A DNA stretch of 64,000 nucleotides from JBOGCH01 sp051656645 (GTDB lineage: Bacteria; Bacteroidota; Bacteroidia; Bacteroidales; Marinifilaceae). Location: assembly GCA_051656645.1 (NCBI GenBank), contig JBOGCH010000046.1:62001-126000 (forward strand), given 5' to 3'. Position 1 is the first letter of the stretch; every line of letters begins with the position of its first letter. Under the pieces are notes generated by a model, which did no database searches, was not told where the DNA came from, and saw only the letters and a list, made by a program, of their open reading frames with translations. The translations under genes and the position numbers were made by a program. Of the stretch, positions 44,329 to 53,301 are shown in pieces.

Positions 44329-45666
44329 ATGAAATATTTTTTTGTATCCGTACTTCTTATGACATCGTCCTTTCTGTTTGGACAGAAAAATGTTATTGAC
44401 AAGGTAATAGCAGTGATTGGCGATGAGATTATCCTAAAATCAGATATAGAACATGCTTACCTTCGAGAGCAAGGCGAAGGGATGATTTCTGCTTCAAGTA
44501 ACTATAAAGCTGAGATTCTTGAACAATTACTTATTCAAAAATTGTTGGTTGCACAAGCAAAAATAGATAGTGTTTCTGTCACTGAAGCTGAAGTTGAAGG
44601 TGCTGTTAATGAGCGCATCGAATATTTCGTAAATAACATTGGTTCTGTTGAAAGACTTGAGCAATATTTAAATAAGAATATCGAAGACTTTAAAAACGAA
44701 TTGCGCGCGCCTACACGTGAAAAACTTACCACGGAGACCATGCAACGTAAAATTGTTGAGAAAATACGGGTTACACCATCGGATGTTAAAGGCTATTACC
44801 GTAAATTAAACAAAGACAGTTTACCTGAAATGCCCGATAAATACGAACTGCAACAAATTGTGATTAAACCTGAAGTAAGTGAAGCTGAAAAGCAACGCGT
44901 AAGAGAAAGATTAAGAGAATTCCGTGAACAAATCATTAGCGGAGAAAAATCATTCAATACGCTGGCCGTATTATTTTCTGAGTGTGGTTCTGCTGCTCAA
45001 GGTGGAGAGTTGGGCTATACACCAAAAACCAATTGGGCTCCTGAGTTTGCTGAAGCAGCATTTAGCTTAAAACCGGGTAAAATCTCGAAAATTGTAGAAA
45101 CTGAATTTGGTTTTCATATTATACAATACATTGACCGTAAAGGTGAGAAAATAAATGTACGTCACATTCTTCTTAAACCTAAAATCTCTGCTGAAGCTAA
45201 AGAGGAAGCTATCCATCGTCTAGATACGGTAAAACAGCTTATTATGGACGGTAAAGCAACTTTTGAAGAGGCTGCGTATTACTTCTCTAGCGATAAGCAA
45301 ACAAAAAACAATGGAGGTGTGATGATTGGTGCCAACGCAGACACAAAGATTCCTCGCAGTGAAATTAAAGGAGAAGTTGCTAAAATGGTTAACCGAATGA
45401 AAGTAGGCGATATTTCTGAGCCGTTCGAGGATATTTCCTCAAGCAATGGACAAGAAGAGATGAAAATTATTAAAGTTAAAGCCTTCTATCCTCGCCATAG
45501 AGCTAACCTAGAAGAAGACTGGACAGATTTCGAAATGATGTTACGAAATGAAAAGCAAATGGGTAAACTTGAGGAATGGATTAAAGAAAAACAAGAGAAT
45601 ACCTATATACATATCGACCAAGAGTATAGAGATGCGAAGTTCAGATATGATGGTTGGATTAAATAA
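44329..45666 (+). CDS. surA: Periplasmic peptidyl-prolyl isomerase SurA
   Basis: 445 residues with a signal peptide (MKYFFVSVLLMTSSFLFGQ). N-terminal chaperone helices (VIAVIGDEIILKSDIEHAYLREQGEG, ILEQLLIQKLLVAQAKID) and two parvulin domains: YELQQIVIKPEVSEAEKQ...FSECGSAAQGGELGYT and VRHILLKPKISAEAKEEA...FSSDKQTKNNGGVMIG. It escorts outer-membrane proteins through the periplasm. Followed by its own terminator before the OstA gene. Confidence 0.93.
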   Translation: MKYFFVSVLLMTSSFLFGQKNVIDKVIAVIGDEIILKSDIEHAYLREQGEGMISASSNYKAEILEQLLIQKLLVAQAKIDSVSVTEAEVEGAVNERIEYFVNNIGSVERLEQYLNKNIEDFKNELRAPTREKLTTETMQRKIVEKIRVTPSDVKGYYRKLNKDSLPEMPDKYELQQIVIKPEVSEAEKQRVRERLREFREQIISGEKSFNTLAVLFSECGSAAQGGELGYTPKTNWAPEFAEAAFSLKPGKISKIVETEFGFHIIQYIDRKGEKINVRHILLKPKISAEAKEEAIHRLDTVKQLIMDGKATFEEAAYYFSSDKQTKNNGGVMIGANADTKIPRSEIKGEVAKMVNRMKVGDISEPFEDISSSNGQEEMKIIKVKAFYPRHRANLEEDWTDFEMMLRNEKQMGKLEEWIKEKQENTYIHIDQEYRDAKFRYDGWIK

Positions 45667-45685
45667 TTAGTAAACAAAATCATAT

Positions 45686-45723
45686 AAGGGTGTCTCACAA
45701 TCTGTGATGGCACCCTTTCTTTA
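45686..45723 (+). terminator. surA terminator
   Basis: AAGGGTG (45686-45692) and CACCCTT (45711-45717) with a CAC/GTG inner pairing, followed by a T-rich tract. Confidence 0.65.
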
Positions 45724-45784
45724 ATAAAGAAACAACTTTATATTCTATATTTACGAATAAAAGTGACACATTAATATTCTCGTT

Positions 45785-47284
45785 ATGACAAGAATAAAAA
45801 CTCTATTTCTACTACTTGTTTGTATACTACTAACCGGCAATATCTCTAACGGACAAAAAAAGGCTATCGTTAAGATTATTCACTCTGATAGTAGTAAACT
45901 AGACGTCAAAAATTCCATCTATAAATTACTTGGAAATGCTAAATTAGACTATCAAGGGTTACTATTAACCTGCGATTCCTTATATCAGTATTCTGATAGT
46001 AATTATATTGAAGCATTTGGTAATGTACATGCCATACAAAATGACTCATTACATCTATATGGGGATTACTTACATTACGACGGCAATACACAAAAAGCAA
46101 AGGTGCGTCAAAATGTAACCATGAAGGATAACCAAATAACCTTAACCACGCATTTCCTTGATTACGACGCAGGAACTAAAGTAGGTAACTATTTCAATAA
46201 TGGTAGCATACGCGATGAAATAAACACACTAAATAGCCGTGTAGGCTATTATTTTGCCGATAGCAAGGTGGCTTTTTTTAGAGATAGCGTCCATGTTATT
46301 AATCCGGAATATAACATGTATTCGGATACTATGAAATATCATACCCTGAATAAAATTGTAACTATACTGGGTCCAACAACCATTGTTGGAGATGAGAGAA
46401 CACTTTACTCTGAACATGGATGGTATAATTCATTAACATCACACGCTGAACTGTATAAAAACAACCATATTACCTACTCCACCTATTATGGTGTAGCGGA
46501 CACCATTGTTGTTGACAGTACAACAGGTATTGTTAATATGTACCAAAACATTTTCCTTCAAGACACTATCAACAATGTTATTGCAGAAGGACAGTACGGT
46601 CAACTTGAACGAGATAACAATAAAGCCTTCATTACCGATAGCGCACTCTTGACATTTGTTGGACAACAGGATTCTTTATTTGTACATGGAGACACGCTTT
46701 TTATGGTTCAAGACACCTTAGGAAATAATATTATGATGGCTTATCATAACACTAAATTCTATAATACTGAACTTCAAGGAATATGCGATTCACTAATTTA
46801 CCATACTGCAGATTCTATGGTATATCTTCGGAACAAACCTGTGGTATGGGCCTCATTAAATCAAATGACAGGTGATCTCATTACCATGCAATTAAAGAAC
46901 AACGAGGTCGACCAATTCGAACTAATTGGATCCGGAATGATTGTAAACGAACCATTAACCGGCCTATACAATCAAATCAAGGGACGTAAAATAACGGGTT
47001 ATATGAAAGATAATGAACTTTATATGGTTTATGTAGATGGCAGTGGAGAAGTACTGTATTACCCCGATGAAAAGGGCGATTTGATAGGTATGAGTAAAAC
47101 ACAATGCTCCAATATCCGCATACACATGGATCAAAGAAAAGTACAACGAATTATCTTTATCGGGAAACCGGAAGGCAGTACTACACCATTATTCATGGTT
47201 AATCAGGAAGAAGCTAAACTCAGGGACTTTAAATGGTTAATTGATATTCAACCTAAGAAGAAAGAAGATATTTATATAAAATAA
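45785..47284 (+). CDS. OstA-like (LptA/LptD N-terminal fold) envelope protein
   Basis: 499 residues with signal peptide. Repeated OstA/LptA beta-strand units are visible through the chain: LLLTCDSLYQYSDSNYIEAFGNVHAIQNDSLHLYGDYLHYDGNTQKAKVRQNVTM, then FRDSVHVINPEYNMYSDTMKYHT and AEGQYGQLERDNNKAFITDSALL. Such proteins bridge the periplasm in LPS transport. It sits directly after two SurA-type chaperones, as in other Bacteroidales, which supports an outer-membrane assembly role. Ends within a shared terminator. Confidence 0.88.
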   Translation: MTRIKTLFLLLVCILLTGNISNGQKKAIVKIIHSDSSKLDVKNSIYKLLGNAKLDYQGLLLTCDSLYQYSDSNYIEAFGNVHAIQNDSLHLYGDYLHYDGNTQKAKVRQNVTMKDNQITLTTHFLDYDAGTKVGNYFNNGSIRDEINTLNSRVGYYFADSKVAFFRDSVHVINPEYNMYSDTMKYHTLNKIVTILGPTTIVGDERTLYSEHGWYNSLTSHAELYKNNHITYSTYYGVADTIVVDSTTGIVNMYQNIFLQDTINNVIAEGQYGQLERDNNKAFITDSALLTFVGQQDSLFVHGDTLFMVQDTLGNNIMMAYHNTKFYNTELQGICDSLIYHTADSMVYLRNKPVVWASLNQMTGDLITMQLKNNEVDQFELIGSGMIVNEPLTGLYNQIKGRKITGYMKDNELYMVYVDGSGEVLYYPDEKGDLIGMSKTQCSNIRIHMDQRKVQRIIFIGKPEGSTTPLFMVNQEEAKLRDFKWLIDIQPKKKEDIYIK

Positions 47285-47313
47285 AAAAAGTGGAGCTAGC
47301 TCCACTTTTTTTT
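47283..47313. terminator. Bidirectional palindromic terminator
   Basis: GTGGAGC and GCTCCAC around TA, flanked by A7 on the left and T7 on the right, so it works in both directions; it overlaps the ends of both genes. Confidence 0.93.
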
Positions 47314-48499
47314 ATTCCTCTCCTTGAAAATAAACCGAATAATCACTCCAAAAATCATCATTCTGAGGTATATTCTCGTAATAGTGTCGTCCATCAATTA
47401 CTCTCGGCTGACGTCTATTTATTTTAGTAGTAACAAACTCGTTCGATTTAGTTATTTGTCCCAACTTCGCATCATTATACGTATAGTCAACAGAAGTCCC
47501 ACTTAAAAAGTACTTCGCACCTATCTTCTTGTAACTTGTTGTAATCACAATATTTGTTGGCTGTTTCGACTCACCTTCCAATGCTACAAGATTACGTCCC
47601 AATGACGATAAGCCATTCGTTGTAATTCGAGTAATGTTTTTCAAGACAGCCTTATCTTTTAAATTCACATATAACTCACCCTCGTATTTCGTTGCTTGCT
47701 CAACACCACTATTCGACGCTGTTGGCTTAAATGCAGAATAACCAATTATCTGAACAGAATCCCCATTATACGATAATTTTCCCTTATTCTGGAAACGATA
47801 ATCTTTTGAATTATCTACATCCATAATGTTTCTCATGTTTCTAACCACATCCGATAAAAGGATTTCATCCACTTGCGCTAAACCATCATAAACAGAGGCA
47901 ACGTTAAAATTACGTTTCACCTCATTTATCTTGTAATTTATGGCACCATACGTTTTAGCTACATCCTCACGTTTATAACCTGTTGCATCATATACCTCAA
48001 CAATAGCCTCCTTCACCTTAGGTTTATCCATTCCAACTTGAAATGTTTCTTTATAATATCCAACAAAATTATGTGGAACACTTAAATAGTTCTTTCCAAT
48101 AGCTGCAACAGCATCTGCTATTAACTTTTTGTAGGTCAATAACTCAGCTACAACATTCACCTCACCAATACTGTATGTAATTGGGCGCAATGACACTTTA
48201 CCACCGTTTAATTCCTTAAACTCATAAAACTTCATATCTCTTACTGCATATCCAACTGCAGAAACTCTCACCATGTGCGTTGCATACTGCGCAGGAACGC
48301 TCAATTCAAATTCACCGTCAACATTTGAAGCTGCACCTGCCAACGTTCCCAATAAACCTAAATTTGCAAAAGCAATAGGCTCATTTGTTACTGCATCAAC
48401 AACAACTCCTTTAACAGTCATTTTACCATTGTCCTGGGCCATAGCAGTTGTTAACGAAACTAAAACCAGAAATAATAATGATAGAACTCTTTTATTCAT
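47312..48499 (-). CDS. Periplasmic protein with carboxypeptidase-like regulatory domain
   Basis: 395 residues from ATG 48497-48499, with signal peptide (LLFLVLVSLTTAMAQ). The N-terminal beta-sandwich (KGVVVDAVTNEPIAFANLGLLGTLAGAASNVDGEFELSVP) is the CarboxypepD_reg-like domain common in Bacteroidetes envelope proteins. The remainder (YKKLIADAVAAIGKNYLSVPHNFVGYYKETFQ, NKGKLSYNGDSVQIIGYSAFKP) matches the large group of uncharacterised proteins of this kind. No receptor barrel. Diverges from the coiled-coil lipoprotein gene. Confidence 0.78.
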   Translation of the reverse strand: MNKRVLSLLFLVLVSLTTAMAQDNGKMTVKGVVVDAVTNEPIAFANLGLLGTLAGAASNVDGEFELSVPAQYATHMVRVSAVGYAVRDMKFYEFKELNGGKVSLRPITYSIGEVNVVAELLTYKKLIADAVAAIGKNYLSVPHNFVGYYKETFQVGMDKPKVKEAIVEVYDATGYKREDVAKTYGAINYKINEVKRNFNVASVYDGLAQVDEILLSDVVRNMRNIMDVDNSKDYRFQNKGKLSYNGDSVQIIGYSAFKPTASNSGVEQATKYEGELYVNLKDKAVLKNITRITTNGLSSLGRNLVALEGESKQPTNIVITTSYKKIGAKYFLSGTSVDYTYNDAKLGQITKSNEFVTTKINRRQPRVIDGRHYYENIPQNDDFWSDYSVYFQGEE

Positions 48500-48630
48500 C
48501 GTTTTTTTATTTAGAATTTTATATATTTGCTTCAAAGTAAACAATTATAATAATGAAAACCAACAACGTGCGTCCCTTAAATGGCATTATCATATAAAAT
48601 TGTTGGAAACTTATTAACTATTAATATATT

Positions 48631-49281
48631 ATGAAGAAGTTATCAGTTATTGTTGTGACATCCGTAGTTTTGTCCGCGGGTATGACATCTTGCGTTTCTA
48701 AAAAGAAATATGATGATTTGATGAGAGCAAAAATCCACTCTGATCGTAATGTTGTCGACTTACAAAATCAAAATGGACAATTACAAAAAGATTTAGCAAC
48801 TACGCAGGAAAACTTTAATATTGTTCGTTATCAACTTACTCAAAACAATGCGCAAAAAGATACTAAAATCGATGCGCTTTATACACAACTACGTACGCTA
48901 GAACAAAAGCAAAATCAATTAAAATCTGAGCTTACCGATGCTTCTAATAAAATAAAATACAAGGAAGTATCTGCCGACCAACAAATTGCTTCTCTTGAAT
49001 CAGCTGTTAAGCAATTAACAAGCGAACGAAGTAACCTACAAAAGGACTTACAAGATATACAAACCAAACTGGAGTGGGAAAATCAATCCATCAAGTCTGA
49101 ACTTGCAAGTGCTACAACATCACTTACCAACAAGGATGCCGAATTGAAGAAGTTGGAAACTAAAAGCAAGGATATTTCAAGACAAATTGAGAGTCTAAAA
49201 AGTGAACGAACTAAGAACCAAGCTGAAATCAAAAAGCTAAACAACTTAGTTAATCTATTAAAGAAAGAATTAAATCAATAA
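48631..49281 (+). CDS. Coiled-coil lipoprotein, OmpA-type N-terminus without OmpA domain
   Basis: 216 residues; signal peptide with Cys21 (SAGMTSC), then VSKKKYDDLMRAK, the usual start of long coiled-coil OmpA-family lipoproteins in Bacteroidetes. The rest is an almost continuous heptad-rich coiled coil (QNQNGQLQKDLATTQENF to LNNLVNLLKKELNQ). The expected peptidoglycan-binding OmpA domain is absent: the frame stops cleanly at TAA and I see no OmpA-like sequence after it. It may be a shortened paralogue or a spacer partner. Followed closely by the small membrane-protein gene. Confidence 0.75.
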   Translation: MKKLSVIVVTSVVLSAGMTSCVSKKKYDDLMRAKIHSDRNVVDLQNQNGQLQKDLATTQENFNIVRYQLTQNNAQKDTKIDALYTQLRTLEQKQNQLKSELTDASNKIKYKEVSADQQIASLESAVKQLTSERSNLQKDLQDIQTKLEWENQSIKSELASATTSLTNKDAELKKLETKSKDISRQIESLKSERTKNQAEIKKLNNLVNLLKKELNQ

Positions 49282-49332
49282 TATAAATCCCATTAATCTA
49301 TGATTAATGGGGTATTTTATAAGAATGTGGCG

Positions 49333-49707
49333 ATGGAATATTTAATTTTAGGTATCGTTGTATTAGCTGCAACTGTTGCGGTAATAACAATTATCATTAG
49401 TAAATTCAGCAAAAAAAGCATCGAGGACCCTAAAATCCCGGATGCTGAATGTTGTGGAGCGCACGAAGTGTGCGATAAGGGATTAAAAAAAGCAGACCCT
49501 AATATCCAATACTTTGATGATGAAGAGTTAGATCATTTTGCCGGACGACAACCTGACGATTATAATGACGAAGAAATTGACATGTTCCGCGATATCCTAT
49601 ACACCGTTAAGCGCGAAGAATTAGAGGATTGGTTAATCAGCCTTGAAAAACGAAATATTGAACTCCCCAATATACTCCGTCCTGAAGCATGGAATATGTT
49701 ACCTTAA
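49333..49707 (+). CDS. Small single-membrane-span protein, conserved hypothetical
   Basis: 124 residues from ATG 49333 (ATG 49300 alternative). One N-terminal transmembrane segment (YLILGIVVLAATVAVITIIISKF), a Cys pair region (AECCGAHEVCDKG) and an acidic cytoplasmic-looking tail (DDEELDHFAGRQPDDYNDEEIDMFRDILYTVKREELEDWLISLEKRNIELPNILRPEAWNML). Similar small proteins occur in Bacteroidales, sometimes annotated phospholipase without support that I know of. No function assigned. Confidence 0.6.
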   Translation: MEYLILGIVVLAATVAVITIIISKFSKKSIEDPKIPDAECCGAHEVCDKGLKKADPNIQYFDDEELDHFAGRQPDDYNDEEIDMFRDILYTVKREELEDWLISLEKRNIELPNILRPEAWNMLP

Positions 49708-49783
49708 TTCATTTCAAAACATCTGGCTGTAACTATTCAAATCTAATTACTGTCATATGTTCAAACTTCTTAATACAAACAAA

Positions 49784-49821
49784 AGCGCTCATAAATCCCC
49801 GCTAGCGGATTTATGAGCGCT
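49784..49821 (-). terminator. 15-bp hairpin after the K+ channel gene
   Basis: AGCGCTCATAAATCC (49784-49798) and its complement (49807-49821), followed on the minus strand by TTTTGTTTG. Confidence 0.78.
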
Positions 49822-49835
49822 CCATATATTTGTTA

Positions 49836-50855
49836 CTAGCCTAATTTTATCGGTTTTGAAACTCTCTGGCGTATCTCTTCCGCTTGTTTAGGAGTTGTTA
49901 ATACCAAGCAGCTTTCTATATCACCTAGTTGTGTATCTACTAACGGATGGAAATGATACTCTTTATTTTTATCTCGTACTCCAACAATAGTTACATTGTC
50001 GTCCGTTAATTCGGCTAAAGGTTTATTTAACCATGAACTATCCATATCCTCCATTTCTAACACAATAAGCTCTACACCTTCAACTTTTTTTAAAAGCATT
50101 GCATCAAAGAAATTCATAACATCGGGAGCTAAAGCTAATTCAGCCATCTTATTTCCCGTTATTCTGGCAGGCGATAACACTTCATCTGCACCTGCTCTTT
50201 TTAGTTTCATCTCGTCTTCCTCTGTTGTTCCCCTTGAAATAATCTTTAACTTCGGATTAAGCGTACGTGCCGATAAAATTATACCTAAATTATCAGCATC
50301 AGCGGGTAACGTACATAACAAAACCAGGGCCTTATCTATACCGGCACGTTCTAGAACTGCATCATCTGTTGCATCACCATGCAAAATGTATCTGTTCTTC
50401 AAATACTCAACATCTAACAATGTTCTGTCGGTATCAATAATTACAACATTTTTACCTTGATCGCATAATGCATCTGCAGCCTGCTGTCCATTTGCGCCAT
50501 ATCCGCAAACAATAATATGATTTGCTAATTTTTCCATCTTTCTTGATAATTTTTTTTGTATTCTTCTTTCCTGTATTGATCCCGAAGCTATGTACGTTGT
50601 CATATTCCCAATTACGTATCCCACCAAAATAATGGTAACCATCATTAGCACAATTGTAAATATCTGACCTCCCGTTGATAACGGAGCCATTTCTCCGTAT
50701 CCAACTGTCGATATGGATATTGCTGTCATAAACAACGCATCCATAAAACTATAATTATCAATGATAATATACCCCACCGTACCGCAAATGGTAAGTATTA
50801 CCAAAAAAATCCCCCCATTTACCAAAGGTGATCTAGCTATTTTTACGCTTCTCAT
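49836..50855 (-). CDS. Two-TM potassium channel with TrkA-N (RCK) domain
   Basis: 339 residues. Two membrane segments flank a pore helix and the selectivity filter TVGYGE (50-55). A cytoplasmic RCK domain follows (HIIVCGYGANGQQAADALCDQG, VVIIDTDR, ILHGDATDD, MSARTLN-like LSARTLNPKLKIISR) and a TrkA-C part (VELIVLEMEDMDSSWLNKPLAEL, VGVRDKNKEYHFHPLVDTQLGDIESCLVLTT). It should gate K+ flux in response to nucleotide or cation binding. The DUF2851 gene ends 12 bases upstream on the same strand. Confidence 0.92.
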   Translation of the reverse strand: MRSVKIARSPLVNGGIFLVILTICGTVGYIIIDNYSFMDALFMTAISISTVGYGEMAPLSTGGQIFTIVLMMVTIILVGYVIGNMTTYIASGSIQERRIQKKLSRKMEKLANHIIVCGYGANGQQAADALCDQGKNVVIIDTDRTLLDVEYLKNRYILHGDATDDAVLERAGIDKALVLLCTLPADADNLGIILSARTLNPKLKIISRGTTEEDEMKLKRAGADEVLSPARITGNKMAELALAPDVMNFFDAMLLKKVEGVELIVLEMEDMDSSWLNKPLAELTDDNVTIVGVRDKNKEYHFHPLVDTQLGDIESCLVLTTPKQAEEIRQRVSKPIKLG

Positions 50856-50867
50856 AATTCTATATCG

Positions 50868-52139
50868 TTAAAGTGATATTGCAAAAAGTTTTCGTCCAAT
50901 AGAACATTGCAGACAACGATGCTTGGTGCAATACTCATTATGTAATTGTACAACGGCTTGTGACTGCTGAGCATTACGAAACGTTATTCCAAATTGACTC
51001 CAACGTTTAGTAATAAAATTACTCTCAGCCTTCAGCTCATCTATCCATCGTAAAGCTTTATCCTCATATCTGGTATCATTATTGTATTTTCCATACGTGA
51101 AAATAAACGGAATCACCACATTAATTGTTATCAAATTTTGCAATGTACGTCCTATATTTTTTACCTTTTCTGTAGTTTTCTCTCCAAACTGATAATGTTC
51201 ATCCCAATAACAGGAGGCTCTAGCTGTTACCAGTGCTCCTATAACGCTAATATTACTTTCTGTGAACATCACATTTGTAAAGTGCAATAAGCTTGGTATA
51301 AACCCCGCAAGTAATGCCAATCTCACCGTAGGAAACCCATCAGGACGCGTACGCATAAAACGCCATGTACTGGCAGGTAAGGAGGTGAGTTTATATTTTT
51401 GTTTAAGGAAAACCCACTCCTTCATCAAAGACTCAACATAACTATCCGTTTTTGCCTCTTCCAATAAGCCAGACACACCAAATAACAAGGCCTCCATTTG
51501 TAACATATTTCCGCTATGTTTTAATAACATACGGTACGGCAATACATTTGCCAACTGAATAAAAGCATCTGTATTCACCGTGCCGCCCCAATATCTGCAC
51601 AACAATCGGTAGAAACAAGTTTCCCAATCCCCATTCAGTGAATCCACTACACTTTTTATCTCCTTGTATTTTCGCTCCAAACGTTCTATATATAATTTAT
51701 GTAACTGCAATGTAAGCCATTCGCCATCCATCTTCCCTAATTTCGTATGGCAAGCAGGCATAACATCACAACCATTCATATACAAATACTCATCATACAA
51801 ACTCTCCGCAAAGTCAAAAACTATTGTATCAACCACCCTACCCTTACTTGTATAGATGGGCATATCATCGCAAATTACAACCGAAAGCATTACATTATCA
51901 TAGGCCACATTTAAATGGTGTTGGTGTTTATACCAATCACTGCTATGTAAATGTATTTCCACGTGTCCACCCATAGTTATCCCATCCACCTTAATTCTGC
52001 TATTACTAAAATCGGGACCCGCATCCTTGTTCCATACACCTACATTTAACACCTCAACATTATGGCCCAAACGGCTTATAAAGCCATTATGCCTATAAAG
52101 GCCATTACGCCATAGATATTGTATAAAATCCTCTGTCAT
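50868..52139 (-). CDS. DUF2851 protein
   Basis: 423 residues. Hallmarks: EDFIQYLWRNGLY, NVGVWNKDAGPDFSNSRIKVDGITMGGHVEIHLHSSDWYKHQHHLNVAYDNVMLSVVICDD and a C-terminal CTKHRCLQCSIG. The GHVEIHxxSSDW and nAYdNVxLHV-like lines define DUF2851, a Bacteroidetes family with a restriction-endonuclease-like look (EIH, DW) but no proven activity. It appears cotranscribed with the K+ channel gene (12-base gap). Confidence 0.87.
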   Translation of the reverse strand: MTEDFIQYLWRNGLYRHNGFISRLGHNVEVLNVGVWNKDAGPDFSNSRIKVDGITMGGHVEIHLHSSDWYKHQHHLNVAYDNVMLSVVICDDMPIYTSKGRVVDTIVFDFAESLYDEYLYMNGCDVMPACHTKLGKMDGEWLTLQLHKLYIERLERKYKEIKSVVDSLNGDWETCFYRLLCRYWGGTVNTDAFIQLANVLPYRMLLKHSGNMLQMEALLFGVSGLLEEAKTDSYVESLMKEWVFLKQKYKLTSLPASTWRFMRTRPDGFPTVRLALLAGFIPSLLHFTNVMFTESNISVIGALVTARASCYWDEHYQFGEKTTEKVKNIGRTLQNLITINVVIPFIFTYGKYNNDTRYEDKALRWIDELKAESNFITKRWSQFGITFRNAQQSQAVVQLHNEYCTKHRCLQCSIGRKLFAISL

Positions 52140-52285
52140 AATATTGATAATCTATGCATTAACACATTAATCTATATCGTTTATCTTTTGTTTTTGTTTT
52201 ATTTTGTTATTGTTTTTAACATTCTATTTGATAAAACTTCCTTACGATGTCCAATTTAAAGGCAATTTTATTGACAATAAATATT

Positions 52286-52293
52286 TATCTTTG
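52286..52293 (+). promoter_or_regulatory. Candidate promoter of the coiled-coil protein gene
   Basis: TATCTTTG matches TAnnTTTG exactly, 61 bases before the ATG, with TTTT about 16 bases upstream. Confidence 0.5.
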
Positions 52294-52354
52294 TTTGCAA
52301 CAACTAAAACGTGCAATTAATAATCAAATACAACTAATAATTTCTTAACTATCT

Positions 52355-53242
52355 ATGAACGTAAATAATTTAATGCAGGATAAGAAAGACAAAACACTTA
52401 TCATCATCATTGCGGTGCTTGCCGTTATTCTTATAGTTTTGTTTGTATTCTTTATGATGGAACGCAGTACTAACAAAGAGCATGTAACTGCCATTGAAAA
52501 TGAAAAAACACTTTTACAAGGTGAGTTGGTAGAACTAAGTCATCATTACGACACGTTGAAAACATCAAATGATACGTTAACTCTTAAATTGGCTGAAGAA
52601 CAGGAAAAAATTGCTCTTCTTATGGAGAACATGAAAACTTTCCGTAACAACTCTTACGCTGAGATTAACAGATATAAAAAAGAAATTGGCACGTTGAAAA
52701 CTGTACTTCGCAGTTACGTTGTTCAAATAGACTCTCTTAATCAACTTAATAGCAAACTTACTGCCGAGAAGAAAGAGCTTACACAACAAATTAATTGGGT
52801 GCGCGATCGTAACACGAAATTAGAAACCGAAAGTAAAAACATGAAACAGGCCCTAGCTTTAGCAAGTGCCCTTAAATGTGAAAACTTTGTTATTACACCT
52901 ATTAATAAAAAAGGGAAATCGACAACATGGAAAAGATGTTTCCAAATCAAAGCCGATTTTGTTATTAGCAAAAATATTACAGCTACTCGTGGTGAAAAAA
53001 CGATATACATGCGCATTATGCGTCCGGACGGAAAAGCTATTGCATACAATGACAAAGCACAATTTAAATATCAAAACGTACGCCTAACATACACGGCAAA
53101 ACGTACATTTGACTATGAAGGAGAGCGTCTTGAAATGGCTATTTTCTGGCCTAACGATGGTAGCCTAATTCCGGGAACATATAAAGCCGATCTTTTCTGT
53201 GAAAACGAAAACATCGCATCAACTGAGTTCGTTGTAAAATAA
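52355..53242 (+). CDS. Membrane-anchored coiled-coil protein with C-terminal beta domain
   Basis: 295 residues. N-in anchor (TLIIIIAVLAVILIVLFVFFM), then a long coiled coil (residues 45-165, EKTLLQGELVELSHHYDTLK to LETESKNMKQAL), and a C-terminal beta domain (CFQIKADFVISKNITATRGEKTIYMRIMRPDGKAIA, TFDYEGERLEMAIFWPNDGSLIPGTYKADLFCEN). Conserved among Bacteroidetes without a known role; likely periplasmic and elongated. Confidence 0.7.
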   Translation: MNVNNLMQDKKDKTLIIIIAVLAVILIVLFVFFMMERSTNKEHVTAIENEKTLLQGELVELSHHYDTLKTSNDTLTLKLAEEQEKIALLMENMKTFRNNSYAEINRYKKEIGTLKTVLRSYVVQIDSLNQLNSKLTAEKKELTQQINWVRDRNTKLETESKNMKQALALASALKCENFVITPINKKGKSTTWKRCFQIKADFVISKNITATRGEKTIYMRIMRPDGKAIAYNDKAQFKYQNVRLTYTAKRTFDYEGERLEMAIFWPNDGSLIPGTYKADLFCENENIASTEFVVK

Positions 53243-53301
53243 CTCACTCCTTAAAACAGGGTAAATACACTAATATCTAATATATTATTATTATTACAGT
53301 T

